NCBI GenBank assembly: GCA_964385695.1
Contig: CAYLQA010000010.1
Span: 13,579 to 77,578 of the forward strand
Direction of reading: 5' to 3'
Source of the DNA: CAYLQA01 sp964385695
Lineage (GTDB): Bacteria > Desulfobacterota > Desulfobulbia > Desulfobulbales > Desulfurivibrionaceae
DNA length: 64,000 nt
Shown here: positions 49,174-58,342 of the stretch, piece by piece
Layout of the letters: each line of letters opens with the position of its first letter
How positions within the stretch are numbered: the stretch's first letter is position 1
Program-made: the position numbers and the translations under genes
The notes under the pieces: model-generated
Seen by the model: only the letters and a program-made list of their open reading frames with translations
Databases searched by the model: none
What the model was told of the DNA's origin: nothing

Positions 49174-50577
49174 TCATTCCACCTGAAACTGGCCCATCAT
49201 GCCGTTGTCTTCATGCTCCAGAATGTGGCAGTGGTACATGAAAATCCCTTTATAGGGAAACTTGGCTGCAATGGTCACGGTTTCGCCGTCTGCCATATGA
49301 AAGGTGTCTTTCCAGCCGCGTTCATTGGCGGGCGGGAGCGAGCCGTTTCGGGAAAGGATCAAAAATTGGGTGCCATGGGCATGGAAGTTGTGGAGCACGT
49401 TTCCCCTACCGCCATGCATCATGCCCATCATGCCGACCTGGCTCGTCACCTGCCACAGCTCGTTTGCACCCAGGGCAACGCGCTCATCAATGCGGCGCAT
49501 GTTCATCTTTTTCCCGTTGATGGCAACCATGTGGCCCATGCCGGTAAGAAAAAAGCCACGCTCCTTGCTGATATTACCTACGCTGCCACGGTCTATTTTG
49601 GTCAGGCGGGTCGGGATCGTGTTCGATCCCTTTGCCTTGTTGCCCACAATGATTTTGAGTATGCGCTTGCCGCGATCAACAAGGTTGATGACTCTACCCG
49701 GTTGAAACGTACTGAAGTCGACCAATATCTCTGCCCGCTCGCCAGGGGAAAGAATAACGGATCGCAGCTTCACTGGTTTTTCCAAGAGGCCACCGTCCGT
49801 GGCAATCTGCTGAAAAGATTGACCCGTATCCAAGGAAAAATCATAAAAGCGGGCATTGGAGCCATTCAAAATCCTGAAGCGGGTGAGGCCTGGCGCTACG
49901 GTCAGCACCGGCTCAACAGCGCCGTTCACCAGAATGGTGTTGCCGGTCATGCCCTGCATAATATCCTGCATGGAGGTGAGATAGAGCATGGTGCCGTCGC
50001 GGGAAAAGCGCCGGTCCTGAACGATCAAGGGGATATCGTTGACCCCGTATTCTTGGGGCAGGCCGAGAAGATCCGTTGCATCATCATCCACAATAAACAT
50101 CCCGGCCAGGCCGCGATAAACCTGGGATGCGGTATTGCCGATACCGTGGGGATGATACCAGGCCGTGGCTGCGGGTTGGCTGATGGTAAAGGTGGCGGTC
50201 CAGTCGTGATCCGGCTGAATAACCTGGTGCGGGCCGCCGTCCTGATCCCCGGGCACCAGCATGCCGTGCCAGTGAACAGTTGTGTACTCCCGCAGGCTGT
50301 TATGGACCTTGATCGTTACCTTTTGCCCTTTGCGAGCCCGGATGGTTGGACCAAGCAGGGAGCCGTTATAGCCATAAGTGATGTTGGCCGCCCCCGGAAA
50401 AAATTCGCTCTTGCCCCGCTGTGCCTTAAGCTGAAAAATAGCCTGAGCGGGATCGGTGCTGCTATTTTCCAACAGCGGGGGAATAGGAAGGGGCGTTTCC
50501 TGTGCCAAGACGCTGGCCGCGGAAAAAACCAGGAACAAAACAGCAAGGCCCTTTGCCAAACGTGTAAGAGTTCCCAT
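49174..50577 (-). CDS. periplasmic multicopper oxidase
   Basis: The 467-residue protein has a signal peptide (GLAVLFLVFSAASVLAQ) and all four copper-ligand motifs of the family: TVHWHGM, WYHPHG, LHNFHAHGTQF and the C-terminal HCHILEHEDNGMM, which carries the type 1 copper cysteine, histidine and methionine. The size and the methionine-rich loop (GMMGMMHGG) fit CueO/McoA-like cuprous or manganese oxidases. Two small SHOCT-type proteins lie upstream on the same strand, a common partnership in copper-resistance clusters. A periplasmic role in copper detoxification is likely. In an anaerobe the enzyme would work only when oxygen is met. Confidence 0.92.
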   Translation of the reverse strand: MGTLTRLAKGLAVLFLVFSAASVLAQETPLPIPPLLENSSTDPAQAIFQLKAQRGKSEFFPGAANITYGYNGSLLGPTIRARKGQKVTIKVHNSLREYTTVHWHGMLVPGDQDGGPHQVIQPDHDWTATFTISQPAATAWYHPHGIGNTASQVYRGLAGMFIVDDDATDLLGLPQEYGVNDIPLIVQDRRFSRDGTMLYLTSMQDIMQGMTGNTILVNGAVEPVLTVAPGLTRFRILNGSNARFYDFSLDTGQSFQQIATDGGLLEKPVKLRSVILSPGERAEILVDFSTFQPGRVINLVDRGKRILKIIVGNKAKGSNTIPTRLTKIDRGSVGNISKERGFFLTGMGHMVAINGKKMNMRRIDERVALGANELWQVTSQVGMMGMMHGGRGNVLHNFHAHGTQFLILSRNGSLPPANERGWKDTFHMADGETVTIAAKFPYKGIFMYHCHILEHEDNGMMGQFQVE

Positions 50578-50617
50578 GGCGCCCTCCCTCTGGTGAATAT
50601 GTTTTTACACAGCGGGC

Positions 50618-50863
50618 CTACTCGTTGAGCTTAGCCTTCATCGCCTCAAATTCCTCTGCACTGATTTCACCAGCTGCGTAACGTTTTTTTAGGATATCAA
50701 GAGCGGTCTCGCGCTGCGGAGTATGACAGGTGTGACCGAATATCCGCTTTACTAAAAAAATAATACCGACAATGAGCAATGCCCACAAAACCATCATAAA
50801 AATCGGGCCAAATCCCCACATACCGTGGCCGTATGGCCCACCAAAATTAAACCAGTGCATCAT
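50618..50863 (-). CDS. SHOCT-domain membrane protein
   Basis: The 81-residue protein has one membrane helix (about residues 19-39), a His/Gly/Phe/Met-rich N-terminus (MMHWFNFGGPYGHGMWGFGP) and a C-terminal SHOCT motif (LDILKKRYAAGEISAEEFEA). Such proteins often lie beside multicopper oxidases and copper exporters. The start is preceded by GAGGTGAT. It is transcribed with the oxidase 40 bases downstream. Confidence 0.88.
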   Translation of the reverse strand: MMHWFNFGGPYGHGMWGFGPIFMMVLWALLIVGIIFLVKRIFGHTCHTPQRETALDILKKRYAAGEISAEEFEAMKAKLNE

Positions 50864-50881
50864 CGTATCACCTCAAAAATT

Positions 50882-51127
50882 TTATTTTTGTAAATCCGCT
50901 TTCATTTTTTCAAATTCTTCCTGGGTTATTTCACCCTTGGCATAGCGCGCTCTCAATATTTCCATAGCACGGTCATACTTCGGCTGTGTTGAATAGTCAT
51001 CATGGTATGCTGCTCCGGGGCCATGGTAGCTGCCATGAAACGGGCTGTGCCAGCCGCAACCGGACACGCTGGCAAGGATGATAAGCACCAAGACCGACAA
51101 GAGGCTTTTTTGCACGAGAGTGTTCAT
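50882..51127 (-). CDS. SHOCT-domain lipoprotein
   Basis: The 81-residue protein has a lipoprotein signal with lipobox SVSGC (Cys24), a His/Gly/Tyr-rich middle (HSPFHGSYHGPGAAYHDDY) that could bind copper, and the same SHOCT tail as its neighbour (MEILRARYAKGEITQEEFEK). It is the first gene of the three-gene copper group, with AAGGAGCG nine bases before the ATG. Confidence 0.88.
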   Translation of the reverse strand: MNTLVQKSLLSVLVLIILASVSGCGWHSPFHGSYHGPGAAYHDDYSTQPKYDRAMEILRARYAKGEITQEEFEKMKADLQK

Positions 51128-51341
51128 GGTTCGCTCCTTTTTCTTGTTATACTATCACATTGCACCTTTAAAAACTGCAAGCGCTAGGCCACAAGAAACC
51201 AAAAAACGTCATGCTCGGCAAAACAGCTCTGTAACAGGGGAAAGCAAAAAGAGAGGAAAAACAATCACAAGAAAATGTGGATACTTTTTACTCAGAATAA
51301 GGTGATGCTGTATACAAAATATCCAGCTCAAAAAGGGCTGC

Positions 51342-53228
51342 TTAACTCAGCCAGTTGCCAAGAACGTCCCGTAAAGCATCCTTTTTGACCGGTTTGGCAA
51401 GATAGTCGTCCATTCCGGCCTCCAGGCATTTCTGGCGATCGCCCTCAAGGGCGTTGGCGGTCATGGCGATGATAGGCAGACGCTTGGTATCCTGGCTCTC
51501 CTCCCGCTCACGAATGGCGCGGGTGGCCTGATAACCGTCCATAACCGGCATCTGGCAGTCCATGAGGATCAAGTCAAAACGGTTTTCCTCGCTGAGCTGC
51601 AGGGCTTTTTCCCCGTTTTCCGCCACCAGCACAGTAAGGCCGAGAGCTGCAAGCATCTTCTTGGCCACAAGCTGGTTGACCTTGTTGTCCTCCACCAGGA
51701 GGATGGAGCCGGAGAGATCCTTTTCCTGACTCTGGACCACCTCCTTTTTCTTTGCTCTCTCTTCCTGTTCAACAACGGTCACCACGGGAAACTCCAACTC
51801 GAACCAGAAGATGGAGCCCTCACCCGGCTCGCTGGCAAGGCCGAACTCCCCACCCATGAGCATGACCAGTTGCTTGACAATGGCAAGCCCCAGGCCGGTG
51901 CCGCCGTATTTTCTGGTGGTGGACCCGTCCGCCTGGGTAAAGGACTGGAAGAGGGAGTCTTGTTTGCCCTTAGCAATACCGATGCCGGTATCGTGCACCT
52001 CAATGCGCAGTTCTGCTTTGTTGGTAAAATAGGAAAGACAGTGCACCTTAACGGTGATCGTGCCATGGTCGGTGAACTTAATGGCATTGGTCATCAGGTT
52101 GGTCAGGATCTGCCGCATGCGGGTCGGGTCACCCAGAAGGAATTCGGGCAGGTTAGGATCAATTTTCGCCTTTATCTCAATGGATTTTTCCCTGGCCTGA
52201 TTGTTGAGCAGGTTTATCAACTCCTTAAGGATCTGGCTCAGATTAAAGGGGATATCCTCAATTATCAGCTTGCGCGCCTCGATCTTTGAAAAATCGAGGA
52301 TATCGTTCAGTATGTTGAGCAGCGCATCGGCCGAGGAGTGGGCCACCTTGACATACTCCTGCTGGCTCTCCCGAAGGTTAGTCTCCTGCAAGAGTTGCAG
52401 GGTGCCGAGGATGCCGTTCATTGGGGTGCGGATCTCATGGCTCATATTGGCCAGAAATTCATCCTTTGAACGACTGGCCGCCTCTGCCACCTCCTTGGCC
52501 ATAATCAACTCCTTTTCCGTCTCCCGCCGCCGTTCGTTTTCTGTAATCAGCTCCATATTCAGGGCATCGCTCTCGTCCCTGGCCTCCTTCAGGTTGCCGA
52601 TCAGCTCCTCGTTGGAAAAGCCCATTTCAAGCGAGGCAACCAGGGCCTCCTGCATTCTTTTGGCTGAGTTGATGAGCACCCCGATGTAAAACAGTAAAAT
52701 CAAGGACATATAGAGGTAAACCTCCCCTCCCTCGTTGTACAACATATAAGTCGTAGGCAGGAGAGCGGAAAAAATATAGATATAATAGAGGTTCAGTGTG
52801 GGGGAAAGAATAGGAATGGCCCCGGATGTAAGACCGGCAATTATAAAAACAAAGCCGAGCTGGGCCAAGGGCTCTCCGGTGGGAAAGAGAACGACCACCC
52901 CGACACTCCACAAAAGACCGGTGGCCAAAACCATGGCCACATAGGTTTTCACACAGCTCTGCTCAATCAGGCTCTTATCGCTCTCCTTATTTTTATAAGA
53001 GCGTGTTGCCGCTAAACGAATAAAAAAGAGCAGGGTCATGAGGATTACCCAGACCGACATCATCGGGGTCTCAAGATAAAAGCGCATCATGACAGCTAAA
53101 CCCACAACAAGAACCATGGAGGCCGTGCTGCTGACATAGCCATCGTCCATGAGCAGCCTCAGGAGCTCCTCCTGGATCTTACGAACATTGCTTGTACTTT
53201 TTTTTATGGAGAGAAGAAAATCCAGCAT
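51342..53228 (-). CDS. membrane hybrid histidine kinase with receiver
   Basis: The 628-residue protein has about six membrane helices in residues 35-190, a coiled coil, HisKA with His264 in MSHEIRTPMNG, HATPase with DTGIGI and GTGLGLAI, and a receiver with Asp557 in MDCQMPVMDG. It has no periplasmic sensor domain, so the helices themselves may sense, as in the MHYT or 5TM classes. It lies 25 bases after selD on the same strand, so it may be at the end of the dnaN-gyrB-gyrA-gpsA-selD run, but it lacks a clear ribosome site. No cognate regulator is adjacent. Confidence 0.9.
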   Translation of the reverse strand: MLDFLLSIKKSTSNVRKIQEELLRLLMDDGYVSSTASMVLVVGLAVMMRFYLETPMMSVWVILMTLLFFIRLAATRSYKNKESDKSLIEQSCVKTYVAMVLATGLLWSVGVVVLFPTGEPLAQLGFVFIIAGLTSGAIPILSPTLNLYYIYIFSALLPTTYMLYNEGGEVYLYMSLILLFYIGVLINSAKRMQEALVASLEMGFSNEELIGNLKEARDESDALNMELITENERRRETEKELIMAKEVAEAASRSKDEFLANMSHEIRTPMNGILGTLQLLQETNLRESQQEYVKVAHSSADALLNILNDILDFSKIEARKLIIEDIPFNLSQILKELINLLNNQAREKSIEIKAKIDPNLPEFLLGDPTRMRQILTNLMTNAIKFTDHGTITVKVHCLSYFTNKAELRIEVHDTGIGIAKGKQDSLFQSFTQADGSTTRKYGGTGLGLAIVKQLVMLMGGEFGLASEPGEGSIFWFELEFPVVTVVEQEERAKKKEVVQSQEKDLSGSILLVEDNKVNQLVAKKMLAALGLTVLVAENGEKALQLSEENRFDLILMDCQMPVMDGYQATRAIREREESQDTKRLPIIAMTANALEGDRQKCLEAGMDDYLAKPVKKDALRDVLGNWLS

Positions 53229-53253
53229 ATTGGCTGATAGTATATGTCAGAAA

Positions 53254-54303
53254 TCAAACAATTTCTATGGTTCCCGCCTCACCTTCGATTACTTCGCCGA
53301 TGATGCCGAAATCAAGCGGGTAATTGCGTTTGCCCAGGCGATCGGCCACGGAGTTGATGCCATCCTCTTTGCCGGCAATCAACAGACCGCCTGAGGTTTG
53401 AGGGTCGCAAAGCACCATCTCCATGGGGTCCATTTCCTCAAAAGAACTCTGGATATGGGGCTTATAAAAATCCCTGTTCTTATGCGCTCCTTCCGGGATG
53501 ATGCCTATGGAGGCATAATGCAGCACCTCGGGCAAAACAGGCACCAGATCGGCATGGATGCGGATGGCCACCTTTGAGGCCAGGGCCATTTCATAAAGAT
53601 GCCCGATAAGGCCGAAACCGGTAATATCGGTGCAGGCGTGGGGCTCGATGCTCATCATCAGCTGGGCACACTCTTTATTCAGGGTGGACATGACCATGGC
53701 GATCATATCGCTGGTGCCTTTAGCTGCCAGGCCGCCTTTAACCGCAGTGGAGAGAATACCGGTGCCGATGGGTTTGGTTAAAAGGAGATGGTCACCCACC
53801 TGGGCCCCGGAGTTGAGAACAACCCGGTTAGGATGGGTCACTCCGGTTACGGACAGGCCGTATTTGATCTCATCGTCCTCAATGGAGTGGCCGCCCACCA
53901 GGATGGCGCCGGCCTCGTTGATCTTCTCCAGCCCTCCGGCAATGATCGCCTTGAGGATGGAGTTATCCATGTCCTTGATGGGAAAGCCGACAATATTCAT
54001 GGCCAGAAGCGGTTTGCCGCCCATGGCATAGACATCGGAGAGTGAATTGGCCGCTGCCACCATGCCGAACTGGTATGGATCGTCGACAATGGGCGTAAAA
54101 AAGTCCACGGTCTGGATCAGGGCGGTCTGCTCGTCCAGGCGATAGACCCCTGCATCCTCACCGGTGGCCGCACCCACGATCAGGTTGGGGTCGGTGGGTA
54201 TGGGCAGGCCGCAGAGTATTTGGTCCAGGTCCCCCGGACTGAGCTTGGCAGCTCAGCCGGCAGCCTTAACGGTCTTTGTCAGTTCTATTTTTTTCTTGGT
54301 CAT
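53254..54303 (-). CDS. selD: selenophosphate synthase containing selenocysteine (Sec17, TGA read through)
   Basis: The 349-residue enzyme makes selenophosphate from selenide and ATP, for selenocysteine-tRNA and selenouridine. Reading the minus strand from ATG 54303, the N-terminus is MTKKKIELTKTVKAAG, then an in-frame TGA (54253-54255), then AAKLSPGDLDQIL. In the family the residue at this place, 17, is the catalytic Cys or Sec, so this TGA must be Sec. The rest, with GAATGEDAGVY, TVDFFTPIVDDPYQFG, GGHSIEDDEIKYGLSVTG and the C-terminal domain, is intact. A gene caller that treats TGA as stop would begin wrongly at 54177. The start overlaps the DUF3343 stop as ATGA. The TGA lies in a hairpin (54239-54256). 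Confidence 0.95.
54239..54256 (-). promoter_or_regulatory. hairpin at the Sec codon of selD, possible part of a bacterial SECIS
   Basis: CTGAGCT, GCCA, AGCTCAG forms a perfect 7-bp stem that contains the UGA codon. A second short stem with a G-rich loop (TCC, GGGGGACCT, GGA) follows at once. SelB needs a hairpin close after UGA in bacteria, and one of these should serve. Confidence 0.55.
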
Positions 54304-54581
54304 TTCTTCCAGTTCTCTTCCCGAAAGCCATTTCCATCACGGCTGTACATCCGGGCTATTTCTATCTGCGCATTTTTCAAAACTTCACTGACCCTGGCAT
54401 AATCATCGGGCGAAAACTCAATGGCCATTCCGCAATCAGAGCTGATCTCACGGGGGACGGGAATCACATCGTGCCGGATCTCTTCTTTTTTCAAAAGCTG
54501 CTCGGCCTTGAGGACAAAGTGGATGGAAAAAAGAATGATCACCCAGTTGCCGGGCTCCTGGGCTAAAGATGGGCCAACCAT
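54300..54581 (-). CDS. DUF3343 protein, putative selenium/sulfur carrier
   Basis: This 93-residue cytosolic protein has the DUF3343 pattern: IILFSIHFVLKAEQLLKK at the start, VIPVPREISSDCGMAIEF in the middle with the conserved cysteine, and a C-terminal helix. Members of this family occur beside selenium-metabolism genes (selD, YedF-like) and are thought to carry selenium or sulfur on the cysteine. Here the stop overlaps the selD start, which supports a role in delivering selenide to SelD. The start is two bases after the gpsA stop, with AAGG seven bases before it. Confidence 0.85.
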   Translation of the reverse strand: MVGPSLAQEPGNWVIILFSIHFVLKAEQLLKKEEIRHDVIPVPREISSDCGMAIEFSPDDYARVSEVLKNAQIEIARMYSRDGNGFREENWKK

Positions 54582-54583
54582 TG

Positions 54584-55633
54584 CTATACCTTGTACTCCA
54601 ACTCCTCTTTCTGGTCGCGGGAAAGCAATTCCAACACCGCCTGATCACAGGGCTTATCTTCATAGATCAGCTTATAGACCTGCTCTAAAATGGGCATCTC
54701 AACCCCGATTTTATCGCAGAGCGATTTCGCGGACTTGGTGGTTTTAACACCCTCGGCCACCATCTCCATCTCATCAAGGATCTGATCCAGGGTCTTGCCC
54801 TGACCGAGCTTGAGTCCCACCTGCCGGTTACGGCTCAGGTCACCGGTACAGGTAAGAACCAGATCCCCCATGCCGGCCAAGCCGGAAAAGGTGAGCGGGT
54901 TGGCACCCATGGCCACACCCAGGCGGGTGATTTCTGCAAGGCCCCTGGTGATAAGGGCGGCGCGGGTGTTGGTGCCATAGCCCAGGCCGTCGCAGATACC
55001 GGCGGCTATGGCGACAATGTTTTTCAGTGCCCCGCCCAACTCCGTGCCGATCACATCGGTGGAGGTATAAACCCGGAAACGCTCGGCATGAAAAACATCC
55101 TGGAAAAACTTGGCCGCCTCCTTATCTTTGGCCGCCACGGTGATGGCCGTAGGGATACCGCCTGCCACCTCCTTGGCAAAGGAAGGACCTGCCAAAACCC
55201 CGAGGGCGCCACTGAAATCGGGCCTATTTTTAGCAAGCTCCTCGGCCATGACCTGATTCATGGAGAGCAGGCTCTCGTTCTCAATACCCTTAGTGGCGGA
55301 GATGATGTGGCAATCAGGGGTGATATGCTTGATCACCTCGATGAACACACCGCGAAAGACATGGGAGGGAACCACCATGACCACCAGGGCCTTCTTGCTC
55401 ACGGCCCGGGCCAGATCATTGGTGACCTGCACATTGTCGGAAAGGGGAAAACCGGGAAGATAGGTTTTATTCTCCCGGTACTGTTGAATCTCTTCTACAT
55501 GCTCAAGGCGATGCGCCCAGAGATCGACTCTAAAGCCTTTATCGCCAAGGAGTTTTGCCAGGGCCGTACCCCAGCTTCCTGCGCCTATGACTGCTATCTT
55601 CTCTGGAGGCTTCATATATTTTTTATCTGCCAC
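54584..55633 (-). CDS. gpsA: glycerol-3-phosphate dehydrogenase [NAD(P)+]
   Basis: The 349-residue enzyme reduces dihydroxyacetone phosphate to sn-glycerol 3-phosphate for phospholipid synthesis. It has the dinucleotide motif IAVIGAGSWGTALA at the N-terminus, the catalytic-domain pattern LKNIVAIAAGICDGLGYGTN with its lysine, and FSGLAGMGDLVLTC. The start is a GTG at 55633, with GAGGG four bases before it; an ATG at 55615 has none. It follows gyrA by 63 bases. Confidence 0.95.
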   Translation of the reverse strand: MADKKYMKPPEKIAVIGAGSWGTALAKLLGDKGFRVDLWAHRLEHVEEIQQYRENKTYLPGFPLSDNVQVTNDLARAVSKKALVVMVVPSHVFRGVFIEVIKHITPDCHIISATKGIENESLLSMNQVMAEELAKNRPDFSGALGVLAGPSFAKEVAGGIPTAITVAAKDKEAAKFFQDVFHAERFRVYTSTDVIGTELGGALKNIVAIAAGICDGLGYGTNTRAALITRGLAEITRLGVAMGANPLTFSGLAGMGDLVLTCTGDLSRNRQVGLKLGQGKTLDQILDEMEMVAEGVKTTKSAKSLCDKIGVEMPILEQVYKLIYEDKPCDQAVLELLSRDQKEELEYKV

Positions 55634-55696
55634 GAAACCCTCTAAAGAGCACTATTTTATTTCGCGTCTTTTGGTGGGCTTCGTGGCTAATTTTTT

Positions 55697-58201
55697 TTAC
55701 TCTTCGCTCTCGCCTGCGGCCTCTTCGCCTCCTTCAACCTCTTCCTCATCCCCAATGGACTCGGCCAGGCGGTCAACAGCCACTACCTTTTCTCCCTCGG
55801 CCAGCTTAAAGAGACGCACACCCTGGGTGTTGCGGCCTATGATCCGAAGCTCGCTCATCTTCATGCGGATGATCTTGCCGGCATTGGTGATCATCATCAG
55901 CTCATCTTCATCCACCACCTGCATGGCGCCTACCACCAGGCCGTTACGCTCGCTGGACTTGATGGCCATGACACCTTTACCGCCGCGTTTGATCAGGCGG
56001 TATTCATCCACACTGGTCCGCTTACCGTAGCCGTTCTCGGTGACCACCAGGAGCGATTCATCGGGATGGACCACATCCACACTGACCACCTCGTCTTTTG
56101 CAGCCAGGTTGATGCCGCGCACACCGGCGGCGGTGCGGCCCATGGCCCTGACATCCTGCTCGTTGAAGCGGATGGCCATACCCTCGCGGGTACCGAAAAT
56201 GACATGATCGCTGCCGTTGGTCAGAACCGCGCCGAGGATCTCATCCTCCCCTTTAAAGGTCAGGGCGATCTTGCCGCGGCGCATGGGCCTGCGGAACTGC
56301 TCTATATCGGTCTTTTTGACGATACCCTTTTTGGTGACCATCATGATGTAGCGCTCTTCATCCTCGGCCACATCGAATGACTCCAGTTTGAGGATGGCCG
56401 CCACCTTCTCGCCCTCCTGCAGATGCAGGAAGTTGACAATGGCCTTACCGCGGGCAACTCGACTGGCTTGAGGAATCTCGTACACCTTACGCCAGAAGAC
56501 CTTACCGTGGTTGGTAAAGAAGAGGAATATATCGTGGGTGGAGGCGAGGTACATATTGGAGACAAAATCCTCCTCCAACGTGGTCGTTCCTTTAATACCT
56601 TTGCCACCGCGACGTTGCGAGCGATACAAATCAACAGGGTTACGTTTGATATAGCCCTCGTGGGTGACGGTGACCACCATATCCTCCTGCTGGATCATAT
56701 CCTCGGGCAGGATCTCATCCGGGGCCTCGATAATTTCGGTGCGCCGCTCATCGCCGTACTGCTCGACAATGGCTTCAAACTCTTCGCGAATGATCTTCAT
56801 GACCAGTTTTTCATCGGCCAGAATCTCCTTGAACCAGGCGATCTGCTTCATCAGCTCTTCAAATTCGTTGATGATTTTATCCCGCTCAAGTCCGGTCAGG
56901 CGATGGAGACGCATCTCTAAGATGGCCTGGGCCTGGATCTCGGAAAGCTCAAACTTCTCGATCAGTCCCGCTTTGGCCTCTGCCGGGTTGGCCGAGCCCT
57001 TGATCAGCTCCACCACCTCGTCAAGGTTGGTAATGGCGATCTTGAGACCCTCCAGGAGGTGCGCTTTTTCCTCCGCCTTTTTCAGGTCATAGGCCGTACG
57101 GCGGTAAACAATGGTTTTACGATGCAGGAGAAAATATTCCAGAATCTGTTTGAGATTCAAAATCTCCGGCTTGTTGTTGACAATGGAGAGCAGGATGATA
57201 CCGAAGCTCTTCTGCAGGGGGGTCATCTTATAGAGCTGGTTGATGACTACATCGGCAATGGCATCCTTCTTGAGATCAAGGACGATGCGCATACCCTGGC
57301 GATCGGATTCGTCACGGACCTCGGAGATGGTGTCGATCCTTTTATCCTTGATAAGCCAAGCTATTTTTTCAATGAGCGAGGCCTTGTTCTGCTGGTAAGG
57401 AATCTCGGTGATGATAATGGACTCGCGACCATTCTTCTTTTTCTCAACATCGGTTTTGGAACGCATGAGGATGGAGCCGCGCCCGGTCTCATACGCCTCA
57501 CGGATGCCGGCCCGGCCGCAGATATAGGCCCCGGTGGGCAAATCCGGCCCGCTAATGTGATCCATCAGCTGATTGACCGTGATATTGGGATCCTCGATCA
57601 TGGCGATCAGACCGTTCATCACCTCCACCAGGTTATGGGGCGGGATGTTGGTCGCCATACCAACGGCAATACCGGAAGAACCGTTTATCAACAGGTTGGG
57701 AATCTTAGCAGGAAAAACAACGGGCTCTTGTAGGGAGTTGTCATAGTTGGGGGCAAAATCGACTGTCTCTTTCTCAAGATCAGTAATAAGCTCCTGGTCA
57801 ATCTTGGTCATGCGCGCTTCTGTATAACGCATGGCCGCAGGCGAATCGCCATCCACCGAACCAAAGTTACCCTGGCCATCCACCAAGGGATAACGGAGGG
57901 AAAAATCCTGGGCCATACGCACGATGGTGTCATAGGCTGCCGTATCACCATGGGGATGATACTTACCGATAACGTCACCGACAATACGGGCAGACTTCAG
58001 ATAGGGCCGGTTGTGGTAATTGTTGAGTTCCCGCATGGCATAGAGAGCGCGGCGATGCACAGGCTTGAGGCCGTCACGCACATCGGGCAGGGCGCGCCCA
58101 ATGATAACGCTCATGGCATAGTCCAGATAGGACTTCTGCAACTCCTTCTCGATGGAGATAGTAGGAAATTCAGGCAACTCGTTTGTTGTTTCTTCGGACA
58201 T
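55697..58201 (-). CDS. gyrA: DNA gyrase subunit A
   Basis: The 834-residue protein is the DNA breakage and reunion subunit of gyrase. The catalytic tyrosine is Tyr126 in AAMRYTEARM. The quinolone-determining region reads HPHGDTAAYD, with threonine (87) where E. coli has Ser83 and aspartate (91) at the E. coli Asp87 position; threonine is natural in many species. The C-terminal domain has the GyrA-box QRRGGKG at about residue 535 and ends in an acidic tail. It lies after gyrB by 142 bases on the same strand. Confidence 0.97.
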   Translation of the reverse strand: MSEETTNELPEFPTISIEKELQKSYLDYAMSVIIGRALPDVRDGLKPVHRRALYAMRELNNYHNRPYLKSARIVGDVIGKYHPHGDTAAYDTIVRMAQDFSLRYPLVDGQGNFGSVDGDSPAAMRYTEARMTKIDQELITDLEKETVDFAPNYDNSLQEPVVFPAKIPNLLINGSSGIAVGMATNIPPHNLVEVMNGLIAMIEDPNITVNQLMDHISGPDLPTGAYICGRAGIREAYETGRGSILMRSKTDVEKKKNGRESIIITEIPYQQNKASLIEKIAWLIKDKRIDTISEVRDESDRQGMRIVLDLKKDAIADVVINQLYKMTPLQKSFGIILLSIVNNKPEILNLKQILEYFLLHRKTIVYRRTAYDLKKAEEKAHLLEGLKIAITNLDEVVELIKGSANPAEAKAGLIEKFELSEIQAQAILEMRLHRLTGLERDKIINEFEELMKQIAWFKEILADEKLVMKIIREEFEAIVEQYGDERRTEIIEAPDEILPEDMIQQEDMVVTVTHEGYIKRNPVDLYRSQRRGGKGIKGTTTLEEDFVSNMYLASTHDIFLFFTNHGKVFWRKVYEIPQASRVARGKAIVNFLHLQEGEKVAAILKLESFDVAEDEERYIMMVTKKGIVKKTDIEQFRRPMRRGKIALTFKGEDEILGAVLTNGSDHVIFGTREGMAIRFNEQDVRAMGRTAAGVRGINLAAKDEVVSVDVVHPDESLLVVTENGYGKRTSVDEYRLIKRGGKGVMAIKSSERNGLVVGAMQVVDEDELMMITNAGKIIRMKMSELRIIGRNTQGVRLFKLAEGEKVVAVDRLAESIGDEEEVEGGEEAAGESEE

Positions 58202-58342
58202 ATTAAAAATCCTTCTTCAGTGGATTAGTTGAAACTAAAAAAACAACGCTAAGACGCAACGGCGCTATAAAATATGCTTATTTTTTAATATTTTTTTGCG
58301 ACTTTGCGCCCTTGCGTTAGTAATCAATTTTTTACGAATTCA

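Noticed and set aside
53254..54177. selD as a truncated or pseudogene
   Set aside because: The missing N-terminus is present when TGA is read as selenocysteine at the known active-site position.
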